A stretch of DNA of 64,000 nt from Nocardiopsis eucommiae (GCA_018388625.1 CP074402.1:3472001-3536000), one strand, 5' to 3'; shown: positions 38,718-48,663, counted from the stretch's first letter. Translations and numbers: made by a program. Notes: generated from the letters alone by a model not told the origin.

Positions 38718-39866
38718 ATGCGACCCTCCCCCGTTGTCTCCGCCATCGGTACGGGAGCGCTGGCCTTCGGTCTGGCGCTGTCCGGTACCCCGGGTGCCCT
38801 CGCGGCCACCGGAGCGCTCCCCCAGTCACCCACCCCGGAGGCCGACGCGGTCTCCATGCAGGAGGCGCTCCAGCGCGACCTCGACCTGACCTCCGCCGAG
38901 GCCGAGGAGCTGCTGGCCGCCCAGGACACCGCCTTCGAGGTCGACGAGGCCGCGGCCGAGGCCGCCGGGGACGCCTACGGCGGCTCCGTCTTCGACACCG
39001 AGAGCCTGGAACTGACCGTCCTGGTCACCGATGCCGCCGCGGTCGAGGCCGTGGAGGCCACCGGCGCCGGGACCGAGCTGGTCTCCTACGGCATCGACGG
39101 TCTCGACGAGATCGTCCAGGAGCTCAACGCCGCCGACGCCGTTCCCGGTGTGGTCGGCTGGTACCCGGACGTGGCGGGTGACACCGTCGTCCTGGAGGTC
39201 CTGGAGGGTTCCGGAGCCGACGTCAGCGGCCTGCTCGCGGACGCCGGCGTGGACGCCTCGGCCGTCGAGGTGACCACGAGCGACCAGCCCGAGCTCTACG
39301 CCGACATCATCGGTGGTCTGGCCTACACCATGGGCGGTCGCTGTTCGGTCGGCTTCGCGGCCACCAACGCCGCCGGTCAGCCCGGGTTCGTCACCGCCGG
39401 TCACTGCGGCCGCGTGGGCACCCAGGTGACCATCGGCAACGGCAGGGGCGTCTTCGAGCAGTCCGTCTTCCCCGGCAACGACGCGGCCTTCGTCCGCGGT
39501 ACGTCCAACTTCACGCTGACCAACCTGGTCAGCCGCTACAACACCGGCGGGTACGCCACGGTCGCCGGTCACAACCAGGCCCCCATCGGCTCCTCCGTCT
39601 GCCGCTCCGGCTCCACCACCGGTTGGCACTGCGGCACCATCCAGGCCCGCGGCCAGTCGGTGAGCTACCCCGAGGGCACCGTCACCAACATGACCCGGAC
39701 CACCGTGTGCGCCGAGCCCGGCGACTCCGGCGGCTCCTACATCTCCGGCACCCAGGCCCAGGGCGTGACCTCCGGCGGCTCCGGCAACTGCCGCACCGGC
39801 GGGACCACCTTCTACCAGGAGGTCACCCCCATGGTGAACTCCTGGGGCGTCCGTCTCCGGACCTGA
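38718..39866 (+). CDS. Secreted alkaline serine protease NAPase
   Basis: 382 residues. Signal peptide and propeptide are followed by a mature domain of 188 residues starting at Ala195 (ADIIGGLAYTMGGRCSVGF), which closely resembles the known alkaline proteases of Nocardiopsis alba and N. prasina as I remember them. The triad is His229 (TAGHCG), Asp255 (GNDAAFV) and Ser337 (PGDSGGS). These enzymes work at high pH on a wide range of proteins and are strongly acid-stable. It is a tandem paralogue of the gene at 37016. The propeptide is the folding chaperone and is cleaved outside the cell. Confidence 0.95.
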   Translation: MRPSPVVSAIGTGALAFGLALSGTPGALAATGALPQSPTPEADAVSMQEALQRDLDLTSAEAEELLAAQDTAFEVDEAAAEAAGDAYGGSVFDTESLELTVLVTDAAAVEAVEATGAGTELVSYGIDGLDEIVQELNAADAVPGVVGWYPDVAGDTVVLEVLEGSGADVSGLLADAGVDASAVEVTTSDQPELYADIIGGLAYTMGGRCSVGFAATNAAGQPGFVTAGHCGRVGTQVTIGNGRGVFEQSVFPGNDAAFVRGTSNFTLTNLVSRYNTGGYATVAGHNQAPIGSSVCRSGSTTGWHCGTIQARGQSVSYPEGTVTNMTRTTVCAEPGDSGGSYISGTQAQGVTSGGSGNCRTGGTTFYQEVTPMVNSWGVRLRT

Positions 39867-39914
39867 TCCCTGCGGTTCCAGGCGGACCGACGGTCCGCTG
39901 ACCTGAGTCACCAG

Positions 39915-39947
39915 GCGTCCCCGCCCGCTTCCAGCGGGCGGGGACGC
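39915..39947 (+). terminator. Terminator of the second protease gene
   Basis: GCGTCCCCGCCCGCT (39915-39929) pairs perfectly over 15 bp with 39933-39947 around a 3-base loop. Confidence 0.88.
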
Positions 39948-40017
39948 TCGCGTCCGCACCGGGGTGCGGGGGACCGGGCGTCGGCCACGGCCCCACCCGT
40001 GACCGGACCGCCCGGGC

Positions 40018-41629
40018 TCAGGCCGCCCGGTGGACGACCTTCCCGTCCAGGACGGTCAGCCAGGCGTCGACCTCGCGCAGCCGGTCCTGCGGCAGCGACT
40101 CCACGTCGGCGTCGAGGACGACCAGGTCGGCGAGGTAGCCCGGGCGCAGCGCGCCGAGACGGTCCTCGACCCCCAGCGCGTGCGCCGCGTCCAGGGTGTG
40201 GGCACGCAGCGCCTCGTGCAGGGTGACGCCCTGCTCCCGCCCGATGTCGGCCCCCTCCCGGGTGGTGCGGCAGACCGCGTTGGCCACGGTGTCCATCGGG
40301 CGCAGGCTGGAGACGAAGGAGTCGCTGGACAGCACCGGGCGCAGTCCGAGGTCGATCTCCTCGCGCATGGGCTGGAGCCGGTGCGCCCGGTCCCCAGTCG
40401 GCGCAGGAAGTCGCCGCCGCTGTCGTAGAGGAAGTTGGGCTGGTTGACCGGGATCACCCCGTACTCGGTGAAGCGCTTGGCCTGCTCCACCGTCGGGTAG
40501 CCGCAGTGCTCGATCCGGGGGCGCGGATCGGGGCCCGAGACACGGGCCGCGGACGCGATGGCCTCCAGGGTGTGCTCCATGGCGGCGTCGCCCTGGGTGT
40601 GGATCGCGACCTGCCAACCCTCCTGGGCTGCCCGCGTCACGAGGTCCACCAGCTGGTCGGGGTGGTGGTAGAGGCTGCCCGGGAACTGGCCGCGCTCGCC
40701 GTAGGGCACGCTGAACTTCGCGGTGCCGCCCAGCAGGGTGCCGTCCGAGTAGAACTTCATCCCGGTCAGTCGGAGCCAGTCGTCGCCGAACGGGCTCGCG
40801 AGACCGGCGTGGGTGAGCGAGTCGAGCTGGTGCGAGAGCGGCATACCGAAGGTGCGCAGGGGCAGGGTTCCGGCCGCACGCGCCGCCCGGTACACCCGCA
40901 GCTCGCGGGCGGAGACCTGGGGGTCGCAGACCGTGGTCACGCCCGCGGACAGGTACGGCGCGGCCGCGTCGGACAGCCATCCCAGCAGGTGCTCGGTGGG
41001 CAGCGCGGTGTGGAAGTTCGGCCCGTGGCAGCCGATGTCCACGGCCAGCGGCAGCAGGAGCTCCATCGCCGCGTCGGTGACCATGCCGGTCAGCCGCCCG
41101 CCCTCGTCCCGGACGAAGGAGCCACCGGCCGGGTCGGGCACGTCCTCTCCGATCCCGCTCCAGGCCAGCGCGGCGGAGTTGACCACGGCCTGGTGGCCGG
41201 AGACGTGGTAGACGATCACCGGGTGCTCGGTGGTGGCCTCGTCCAGGTGGCGGCGGGTGGGACGACCGCCCGGGTACTTGGCGTCGTCCATGGAGAAGGC
41301 ACGGATCCACTGACCCGCGGGGTGCGCTCGGCCTCGGCCGCGATCGCGGCGACCAGGTCGGCGGCGCTGCCCACCCGGGGGTAGCGCGCGTCCACCGCGG
41401 CCAGGGACTCGGCGGTGGAGAGCAGGTGGTTGTGCGGGTCGATGAAGCCGGGAAGGACGGTGCGCCCACCCGCGTCCACCTCCACGGCTCCGGGTCCGGC
41501 CGCGGCCCGGGCCGCCTCGACACCGCCGACCAGACGGACCCGACCCTCGCGCACAGCGACGGCGGGCGCGGTGGGGTTGGTGTCGTCCATCGTCAGGACG
41601 CGGGCGTTGTGGATGAGCAGACCGGTCAC
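40018..41629 (-). CDS. YtcJ-like amidohydrolase (two frameshifts)
   Basis: About 537 residues of the Amidohydro_3 family, metal hydrolases with a TIM barrel. The metal site begins FIDPHNHLL (normally HxH); later ligands include IHTQGDAAMEH and IEHCGYP, and the last Asp is in VLSSDSFVSSLRPMDTV. The cap and end (LGVEDRLGALRPGYLADLVVLDAD) are typical of amidohydrolases. Missing bases at the runs 41319-41322 and 40392-40395 split it. Relatives act on amides or formamides. It lies beside an MHS transporter and a PucR regulator, which suggests uptake and hydrolysis of a small nitrogen compound. Confidence 0.87.
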
Positions 41630-41710
41630 GGGTGGGTCCTCCTCAGGAGTGGGTGGTGCCGCCGTCCGGGCGGACGGCGGTACCGGTGCGGTTGGGGATC
41701 GGGGGCCGGG

Positions 41711-43006
41711 TCAGGCCGAGGTGAGCAGTTCGGAGTCCCGGTAGCGGGGCGCGCGGGCCAGGCAGACGATGCTCAGCAGCACCATGGCGATCAGGAGCCC
41801 GACCACGGACAGGATGCTGCCGGTGGCGGCGAACAGCGCGGTGCAGGCCAGCGGGGCCAGACCACCGAAGATCGCGCCCGCTGTCTGGTAGGCGATCGAG
41901 ATGCTCGTGTAGCGGGCCTGGGGCGGGTACATCTGGGCGAGCACCCGGGCGATGGGTCCGTAGACGGTGGCCATGGCGACGCGCATGACGCACAGCATGA
42001 GGACGATGAGCAGCGTGCTGCCGGTCTCCAGGATGAGGAACTGGGGCAGGGCGAGCACGCCCACGCCCACCAGACCGATGGTGACGACCCTGGCGGTGCC
42101 GTAGCGGTCGCCCAGCCAGGAGACACCGAGCGTGACCACCAGTTCCACGAAGGCCGCGATGCTCAGACCGGTGAGGATGACCTGTTCGCTGATCCCGACC
42201 TCGGTGACCCCGTAGGCCTGCAGGAACGTGGTGACGATGTAGTAACCGCCCACGGCCACGGGCAGCACGCCCACACCCAGCAGGAGGGTGCGCCAGGAGG
42301 TGCGCAGGGCGTAGCCGAGCGGGAGGCCCTTGGGCTGTTCGTCCTGCACGGCGTCGAAGACCGGGGACTCCTCCACCTTGAAGCGGATCACCAGACCGAC
42401 GGCCACGAGCAGGACCGACGCCAGGAAGGGCAGACGCCATCCCCAGTCGTAGAGGATCTCGGTGTCCCACGCGGCGATCAGTCCGAAGGAACCCGTCGCC
42501 AGCAGCGCGCCCGCGGGGTTGCCGAGCTGGGCGAAGGCTCCGTAGAACGTCTTGCGGTTCTCCGGGGCGTGCTCCACGGCCATGAGCACCGCGCCGCCCC
42601 ACTCCCCGCCGACGGCGATGCCCTGCACGAAGCGCAGCACCACCAGCAGCAGCGGGGCCAGGAACCCGACCTGCTCGTAGGTGGGCAGCAGGCCCACGCT
42701 GAACGTGGCCACGCCCATCATGAGCAGGGTGATGACCAGTGCCGACTTACGACCGAGCCGGTCGCCGTAGTGGCCGAAGAGCAGGCCCCCGAGCGGTCGG
42801 GCGAAGAAGCCCACCGAGAAGGTGGCGAAGGAGGCCATCAGCCCCACCATGGGGTCGATGTCGGCCGGGAAGAACAGGGTCGCGAAGACCAGGCTCGCCG
42901 CGGTGGCGTAGATGTAGAAGTCGAACCACTCGATGGTGGTGCCGACGAAGGCCGCCACAGCCGCACGTGCGGGGTGCGGTGACGTGGGGGCGGTCCGCTC
43001 TGACAT
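41711..43006 (-). CDS. MHS-family (metabolite:H+ symporter) MFS importer
   Basis: A 431-residue importer with 12 helices. The MHS pattern is clear: FVGTTIEWFDFYIYATAASL at the start, FGHYGDRLGRKSALV (motif A) and RFVQGIAVGGEWGGAVLM. Substrates of the family are small organic acids, betaines or shikimate. The PucR regulator gene is divergent, and the amidohydrolase follows, so the substrate is probably what the amidohydrolase processes. Start at 43004-43006. Confidence 0.9.
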   Translation of the reverse strand: MSERTAPTSPHPARAAVAAFVGTTIEWFDFYIYATAASLVFATLFFPADIDPMVGLMASFATFSVGFFARPLGGLLFGHYGDRLGRKSALVITLLMMGVATFSVGLLPTYEQVGFLAPLLLVVLRFVQGIAVGGEWGGAVLMAVEHAPENRKTFYGAFAQLGNPAGALLATGSFGLIAAWDTEILYDWGWRLPFLASVLLVAVGLVIRFKVEESPVFDAVQDEQPKGLPLGYALRTSWRTLLLGVGVLPVAVGGYYIVTTFLQAYGVTEVGISEQVILTGLSIAAFVELVVTLGVSWLGDRYGTARVVTIGLVGVGVLALPQFLILETGSTLLIVLMLCVMRVAMATVYGPIARVLAQMYPPQARYTSISIAYQTAGAIFGGLAPLACTALFAATGSILSVVGLLIAMVLLSIVCLARAPRYRDSELLTSA

Positions 43007-43027
43007 GGGAACTCCGATGGCGCGTGG

Positions 43028-43047
43028 CGTGGTCGTCGGCGACCACG
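43028..43047. promoter_or_regulatory. Perfect palindrome in the MHS/PucR divergent region
   Basis: CGTGGTCG-TCGG-CGACCACG, an 8-bp inverted repeat 21 bases before the MHS start and 128 bases before the PucR start. It fits an operator for the PucR protein or a stem in the leader of the transporter mRNA. Confidence 0.5.
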
Positions 43048-43175
43048 ACCGATGTGATCCGGCGTGTTGTTGTGACCGTAGACACTCCACGTCCACCGAC
43101 GGCGGGATGGTCCGCACAGGTAGTACCGTGACAAATGTGCGGGTCGCACAGCCGACGGAGGACGGGAGGGGTCCC

Positions 43176-44681
43176 GTGAGCATCACCGTTCGCGACATCA
43201 CCGCCTCGCCACACCTGGAGGTCACCGCCTCGGCCGGGCGCTCCGGGCTGGACCGTGTGGTCCGTTGGGCGCACGTGACCGAACTCCCCGACCCGGTGCG
43301 CTGGCTGCGCGGCGGGGAACTCGTGCTGACCGCCGGCCTCGGGCTGGGCGGGGACCCGGAGGGGCACCGCGCCTACGTGCGACGGCTCCACGGGGCGGGG
43401 TGCGCGGGCCTGGCGTTCGCCATCGACATCTGGCTGAACGAGATCCCGCCCGAGGTCCTGGACGAGGGCGACCGGCTGGGCTTCCCCGTCCTTCGGGTCG
43501 AGGGCGAGACGTCGTTCGTCGCCGTCGTGGAGACCGTCGCCGACCACTACGCGGCGGAACGCACCCGTGCACAGGGCCGGGTGCTGGCCGCCCAGGACGC
43601 GATGGCCCGTGCCGCCCTGCGCTCGGGCCCGGCCGGGGTGCTGCGCGAACTGGCGTCGGCGACCTCCGGGGAGTGCCTGCTGCTCGACCGCAACGCGATG
43701 ACGAGTCGAGCGGTTCCCGAGGTCGAACCGGCCTGGCACTCCCTGGTGCGCGCCGAGGTACTGGGAGCCGCGCCCACCCCGGGGATGCGGGTGCTGGCCG
43801 ACGACGGGGCGTCCATCCTCCTGCAGACGCTGGGCACGACCGGCCGCACCCTCGGCTGGGTGGCGCTGCGCTGCGCGGAGCCCTCCCCCAACGTCCGGGT
43901 GCTCGCCAACCACGCCGCGTCGCTGCTGGCCGTGCATCTGCTGCACTCACGGGACGCCCGGCGGGCCATCTTCGGCGAGCGCGCGCCGCTGTTGCGCGCC
44001 GCCGCACTGGGGCAGGCGGTGGGGGTGCCGTTGACCCTGCCGCCCCCGCCCTGGGAGGTCGTCTGCTTCCGGACCTCCGCCCCGGGCGCCCTGGACGACG
44101 CCGCCGACGCCCTCGTCGACGTACTGGGCGACACGGAGGCGGCACGGTCGAGCGGGCTCTGCCGCCTGGGCGAGCAGCTGCTGGCGGTCCTGCCCGACAC
44201 GGGCCGTCCGTACGCGGGCGAGCGGCTGCTCGCCCTGATCGACGGGGTGTCGGCGGCCGGAGCGTGCCGGGCACGCGGCCCGGGCGAACTCGCCTCGGCC
44301 GTGGCCAGGGCCCGCGGTGCGCTCCCCTCCGAGGGGTACCGGCACGTGGACGAGGCCGACGCCTGGGCCCTGCTGCGGTCGACAGTGCCCGAGAGCGGGT
44401 CCCGAGCGTTCACCGAGGCGGTGCTGGGGCCGGTCGTGGAACACGACGCGCGCAACGGCACCGATCTGGCGCACACCCTGCTCCACTACCTGGACAGCAG
44501 CGCCCACGTGGAGGAGACGGCACGGGAGCTGGGCGTGCACCGCAACACGCTGCGGGCTCGGCTGCGCACCGCCGAGCGGGTCCTCGGCCGCGACCTGGGT
44601 GACCCGCGTACCCGCCTGGAGCTGTGGACGGCGCTGAGTCTGCGCCCGATGCGCTGCGTGGACGGCGTCTGGCACGACTGA
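43176..44681 (+). CDS. PucR-family transcriptional regulator
   Basis: About 501 residues. The N-terminal PucR domain has ITVRDITASPHLEVTAS ... VRWAHVTELPDPVRWLRGGELVLTAGL, the usual purine-catabolism sensor part. The C-terminal helix-turn-helix is HVEETARELGVHRNTLRARLRTAERVLG. PucR proteins activate genes for use of purines, allantoin or other nitrogen compounds when these are present. GGGAGGGG lies before the GTG. It is divergent from the MHS transporter and converges with dop. Confidence 0.88.
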   Translation: MSITVRDITASPHLEVTASAGRSGLDRVVRWAHVTELPDPVRWLRGGELVLTAGLGLGGDPEGHRAYVRRLHGAGCAGLAFAIDIWLNEIPPEVLDEGDRLGFPVLRVEGETSFVAVVETVADHYAAERTRAQGRVLAAQDAMARAALRSGPAGVLRELASATSGECLLLDRNAMTSRAVPEVEPAWHSLVRAEVLGAAPTPGMRVLADDGASILLQTLGTTGRTLGWVALRCAEPSPNVRVLANHAASLLAVHLLHSRDARRAIFGERAPLLRAAALGQAVGVPLTLPPPPWEVVCFRTSAPGALDDAADALVDVLGDTEAARSSGLCRLGEQLLAVLPDTGRPYAGERLLALIDGVSAAGACRARGPGELASAVARARGALPSEGYRHVDEADAWALLRSTVPESGSRAFTEAVLGPVVEHDARNGTDLAHTLLHYLDSSAHVEETARELGVHRNTLRARLRTAERVLGRDLGDPRTRLELWTALSLRPMRCVDGVWHD

Positions 44682-44711
44682 CGAGCCGTCCCGGGCACGC
44701 GGTGGCCGGAC

Positions 44712-44745
44712 GGTTCCCCGGGCGCCGCGGGGCACCCGGGGAACC
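44712..44745. terminator. Bidirectional terminator between the PucR gene and dop
   Basis: GGTTCCCCGGG (44712-44722) pairs perfectly with 44735-44745 over a 12-base loop. It sits between converging genes. Confidence 0.75.
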
Positions 44746-44750
44746 CCGGG

Positions 44751-46273
44751 TCACTGCCGCCGGTTGCCCACCAGGACGGCCAGCAGGTCGGCGGCGGTGG
44801 CGGAGGCGTCCAGGAGACCGCCCACGTGCTCCTTGGTGCCCCGGCGCGGCTCCAGGGTGGGCACGCGCTGGAGGGAGTCGTACCCGGGCAGGTCGAAGAT
44901 GACGGAGTCCCACGAGGCGGCCGCCACCTCGTCCGCGTACTTGGCCAGGCACCGGCCCCGGAAGTAGGCGCGGGTGTCCTCCGGCGGTGCGGTGACGGCC
45001 CGGGCCACCGCCGCCTCGTCCACCAGGCGCCGCATCCGTCCGCGCGCGGCCAGGCGGTTGTAGATGCCCTTGTCCTCGCGCACGTCGGAGTACTGGAGGT
45101 CCACCAGATGCAGACGGGGATGGGACCAGTCCAGCCCGTCCCGGGACCGGTAGCCCTCCAGGACCTTGAGCTTGGCGACCCAGTCCAGTTCGGTGGCCAG
45201 GTCCATCGGGTCGACGGCCAACCGGGACAGGACCGACTCCCAGCGGTCGAGCACGTCGGCGGTGTCGGGGTCCACGTCGGTGCCGAAGCGGTCCTCCACG
45301 TACTTGCGCGCCTGGTCCAGGTACTCGCCCTGGAGCTCCAGCGCGGTCATCCGGCGCCCGTCCCGCAGTCGGACCCGGTGGGTCAGCCCCGGGTCGTGGG
45401 AGACCTCCCGCAGGTCGGCCACCGGTGTCTCCAGGGACAGGTCGGCGCTGAGGAAGCCGTCCTCGATCATCGACAGCACCAGCGCCGTGGTCCCCAGCTT
45501 GAGGTAGGTGGAGACCTCGCTCATGTTGGCGTCGCCGATGATGACGTGCAGGCGCCGGTACTGGTCCGGGTCGGCGTGCGGTTCGTCCCGCGTGTTGATG
45601 ATGGGGCGCTTCAGGGTGGTCTCCAGACCCACCTCGACCTCGAAGAAGTCCGCCCGCTGGGAGATCTGGAAGCCGCTGCCCTGGCCGTCCGCCCCGATCC
45701 CGACCTTGCCCGCGCCGCAGATCACCTGCCGGGAGACGAAGAACGGGATGAGGTGCCGGACGATGTCCGCGAAGGGCGTCGACCGGTTCATCAGGTAGTT
45801 TTCGTGGCACCCGTACGAGGCGCCCTTGTTGTCGGTGTTGTTCTTGTACAGCTGGATCGGTTCGATGCCCGGGGTGGCACCGGCGCGGGCGGCCGCGTCG
45901 GCCATCACCCGCTCCCCGCCTTGTCCCACAGCACCGCGTCGAGGGGGTTGGTGACCTCCGGCGCCGAGTACTCGGGGTGCGCGTGGTCCACGTACAGCCG
46001 CGCGCCGTTGGTGAGGATGACGTTGGCCAGCCCCAGGTCCTCGTCGGTCAGCTGCGTGGGGTCGGCGACCTCGCGCGCCAGGTCGAACCCGCGGGCGTCG
46101 CGCAGCGGGTTCTCCTCCTCGAAGTCCCAGCGTGCCTTCCTGGCCCGTGCCGCCGAGGCGGCCAGGTAGGCGTTGACCACCTGGGTGGAGGTGACCATCG
46201 CGTTGGCTCCGGGGTTTCCCGGCACGGAGATCCCGTATTCGGTCTCGATACCCATAATCCGCCGCACACTCAT
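44751..46273 (-). CDS. dop: Deamidase/depupylase of Pup, Dop (frameshifted)
   Basis: About 507 residues, homologous to PafA. Dop turns Pup-Gln to Pup-Glu and removes Pup from proteins. The start [16 protein letters not shown] has the metal-binding Glu pair, and the catalytic Asp is in [33 protein letters not shown] is conserved. One base is missing in the CCCC run at 45914-45917. It should be read with mpa upstream and pup downstream; here mpa is cut by an element 260 bases upstream and pup is 8.4 kb away. Confidence 0.93.
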
Positions 46274-46485
46274 GATGAGAGGTTATCCGCCACGGACCTG
46301 TCTTGAACGCTTCCGCGCCAATTGTGGCCTAAGCGCCGTCTTCCCGGGCGTTTCCACCGGCGTTCCTTGGGCGTGTCGTCCCAGTTCAGGATGGTTCGGA
46401 GTGGATTCTCGAAAAAGCGGCCGGATCCGGTACGGGAGTTCCCGGCCCGGCCCCATTGTGTGGCCCGGCAATCCCGCACCAACGA

Positions 46486-46525
46486 CGGAGCGGGACCCGC
46501 CGAATCGTACGCGGGCCCCGCTCCG
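46486..46525 (-). terminator. Terminator of mpa/arc
   Basis: CGGAGCGGG-A-CCCGC (46486-46500) pairs with 46511-46525 with a single A/C mismatch around a 10-base loop. It lies 9 bases after the mpa stop. Confidence 0.75.
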
Positions 46526-46533
46526 AGGCGTTC

Positions 46534-46626
46534 CTACAGGTACTGGCCGGTGTTGGCGACGGTGTCGATGGACCGACCGGAGTCGGCCCCCTTCTTCCCG
46601 GTCACGAGCGTCCGGATGTAGACGAT
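46534..46626 (-). pseudogene. mpa: 3' end of mpa/arc (proteasomal AAA ATPase) left at an integration junction
   Basis: Thirty codons and a stop are read as [18 protein letters not shown] and then [12 protein letters not shown], the C-terminus of the Mpa/ARC ATPase including the GQYL tail that docks on the 20S core. Upstream of IVY the reading has no similarity to Mpa and meets a TGA about 13 codons before. The rest of mpa is not in the window and must lie at the other end of the element. This is the chromosomal remnant at the attachment site. Confidence 0.88.
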
Positions 46627-46703
46627 CCATACAGGGGCAGCAATCAGGGCAGGTCAACAGGTGCTCAGTCATCTTCGTGACAACACCCTGCCAACACACG
46701 GAT

Positions 46704-47918
46704 CTAGGGCGTGTATCCAGCCAACACGTACCCACGATCCAACGTGTCCCGGGCCGAAGCCACCGACCCCTGCAACAAGTGCCAGTAGACACGCTCCGTA
46801 GTTGCTGAGTTCCTGTGCCCCAGGATCTTCGCGACCTGGGGGAGAGGGATCGGTGGCTTCCCCTGGATACACCGACTAGCGAAATCATGACGGAGCCACT
46901 GGAACATGAACTCATCCGGGAGCTCCGCCGCAGCGATCCCGTCCCGCAGCTCTTCGTAGAACGTGGGCCGATGCGGGTACAGCGCCCCGCCGTCCCAGAC
47001 CTCCGACTTGCCCGGCGTCAGGAACCCGTCCTCCGCGATCGAATTCGCCTCGGCGTGGTCCACGATCTTCCGATACAGGAAACCGGTCACCGGGATCTCC
47101 CGGAACTCATCCGCCTTCCGGTGCTTCAGCGGGGTCAGCTTCGACGCTGTGTACACCTGCCGGTTGATGCGCAGAACCCACCCCTCGTCCCCCTCCACGA
47201 GCTGATTCAAACGGACAGCCAACGCCTCCCCACACCGCAACCCAGCCCCGTGGCCGAGGTACGGCGCCAACTGCCAAGGCCCCCACAACCGGCTCGCCAT
47301 GATGTCGAGCTGTTCGAGCGTGGGCGACACGAACACGCGTGAGTCGATGTGCTCGGGCAGCGTCACCTCAGAGCAGGGATTCTTCTCGATCGCGCCGCTC
47401 TTGCGACGGTCAGTGAACACGGCGGACACCGCGATGTAGATGGACGCAACGGTGTTCGGGGCGAAACTCTCAGTCCAGCGCTTCACCAGGGTCTTGATGT
47501 GGTCGCGTGACACAGCGCCTTCAGGGACCTCACCGAAGGGAACACCGTCAACGTCGGCGTCGTAGACGTGATTCCTCAGGCTGTACCGGTAGGAGTCCGT
47601 GGTGGACTCCTTGCCCACCCTCTCCTCCAGGTACTTCTCCGCGACCTCATAGAAGGTTTTCCCTCCCTGCCGCGGTTTCGCCACCACCTCCTGGATAGCC
47701 TTGCGTCCGTCGACATGAGCGGCCCACCGTTCCGCCGCACCCCACTGCTTTCCGTCGTACTCCTTACGCTTGAACACCTCGGAGAGCAGCCGAGACCCGC
47801 GCCCGCCGTTGCGCCAGTACACGTAGGCCGAGTGGTCGCACTTCTTCCAGACGCGGACCTTCTGCTTCTCGTCCTCCACGCCCTTCGCGCAGTCGCACCG
47901 CTTCCTCACCGACGCCAT
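46704..47918 (-). CDS. Tyrosine recombinase / integrase
   Basis: 404 residues. The first catalytic Arg is in AGLRCGEALAV, the middle box reads FQWLRHDFASRCI, the LGH box is AKILGHRNSATTERVY, and Tyr is in ERVYWHLL. The His usually two residues before LRH is Gln here. The N-terminal SAM-like domain reads KTFYEVAEKYLEERVG. A Cys-rich start (MASVRKRCDCAKG) is common in actinobacterial ICE integrases. The start codon overlaps the excisionase stop in TGATG. The gene reads toward the junction 78 bases away. Confidence 0.92.
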   Translation of the reverse strand: MASVRKRCDCAKGVEDEKQKVRVWKKCDHSAYVYWRNGGRGSRLLSEVFKRKEYDGKQWGAAERWAAHVDGRKAIQEVVAKPRQGGKTFYEVAEKYLEERVGKESTTDSYRYSLRNHVYDADVDGVPFGEVPEGAVSRDHIKTLVKRWTESFAPNTVASIYIAVSAVFTDRRKSGAIEKNPCSEVTLPEHIDSRVFVSPTLEQLDIMASRLWGPWQLAPYLGHGAGLRCGEALAVRLNQLVEGDEGWVLRINRQVYTASKLTPLKHRKADEFREIPVTGFLYRKIVDHAEANSIAEDGFLTPGKSEVWDGGALYPHRPTFYEELRDGIAAAELPDEFMFQWLRHDFASRCIQGKPPIPLPQVAKILGHRNSATTERVYWHLLQGSVASARDTLDRGYVLAGYTP

Positions 47919-48121
47919 CAGGCCACGTCCTTGAGGTAAGAGATCTCCTGGGCGTTGACCCACGCCTCCACGTTGCGCTCCCGGAACCGGAGATGGCGTC
48001 CGACCTTGATGCCGCGCAGCCCCCATTCCTTCCACCGGTCATACACGGTCTTCTTGGGGACACCGAGGTACGCGGCAACCTCGTCCGGGGACATGAGTCG
48101 GTTCGATCCGCCCAGCGACAT
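47918..48121 (-). CDS. Excisionase-type HTH protein
   Basis: 67 residues of the HTH_17 excisionase family: MSPDEVAAYLGVPKKTVYDRWKEW followed by a short wing IKVGRHLRFRERNVEAW. It likely bends attachment-site DNA and directs the integrase toward excision. It overlaps the integrase start by one base and follows the XRE gene with 16 bases between; GAAAGGTG precedes the start. Confidence 0.88.
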   Translation of the reverse strand: MSLGGSNRLMSPDEVAAYLGVPKKTVYDRWKEWGLRGIKVGRHLRFRERNVEAWVNAQEISYLKDVA

Positions 48122-48136
48122 GGGGGCACACCTTTC

Positions 48137-48663
48137 TTATGCGGGTGGCGCGTCACCACCCTCGGGGAGGAGTCATCTCGGAACTTCGGTCGGCCGAAGG
48201 CGGCCATGGCCCGCACGTCCTGGTCGACGTTGACGTAGGCGGGGAGTCCGGCGGGGTTCCCGTACACGGACAGGTCGAGGAGCTGACGGCGGAGGGTTTC
48301 CGGGTCCGTGGAAGCTTCGAGGGGCCACTGGCGGTCGGCCCACCGGTACAGCTCATGAGCGGGTTTCGGCCCTGCGCCGGTCGCCTCGGTGGTGGTGCGG
48401 GCATCCGGCGGGAGCAGCAGCATCGTCGGGGAAACGTCGAGAACTACGGCCAGAGCCATGAGGTCGTCGGCATCGACTCGGCGCCGCCCCGCCTCGATGT
48501 TCGCCACGGCGCTCTGCACGAAGGGGCGGCCGTGCTCGGTGAGGAGCTGGGCCAGGGCTGCGGCCGAGAGCTGTCTGGCGTTTCGTAGGCGTCGGACGTT
48601 CGCCGCGACCTGTTGGCCGGTGGCGCCGATTTCGTTGGTACGACGTTGGCGGGGTTCGGTCAT
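48137..48663 (-). CDS. XRE-family repressor (frameshifted near the end)
   Basis: About 175 residues. HTH_3 reads NARQLSAAALAQLLTEHGRPFVQSAVANIEAGRR, followed by VDADDLMALAVVLDVSPTMLLLP. The C-terminal region is polar. A missing C at the 48174-48177 run gives a natural end SSPEGGDAPPA with TAA at 48137. The gene is the first of the int/xis operon and divergent from the plus-strand cargo; it most likely controls both directions from the operator at 48728-48757. Confidence 0.8.

Noticed and set aside
46274..46704. tRNA gene as the integration site
   Set aside because: I found no tRNA-like cloverleaf; the sequence beside the integrase reads as the C-terminus of Mpa/ARC.
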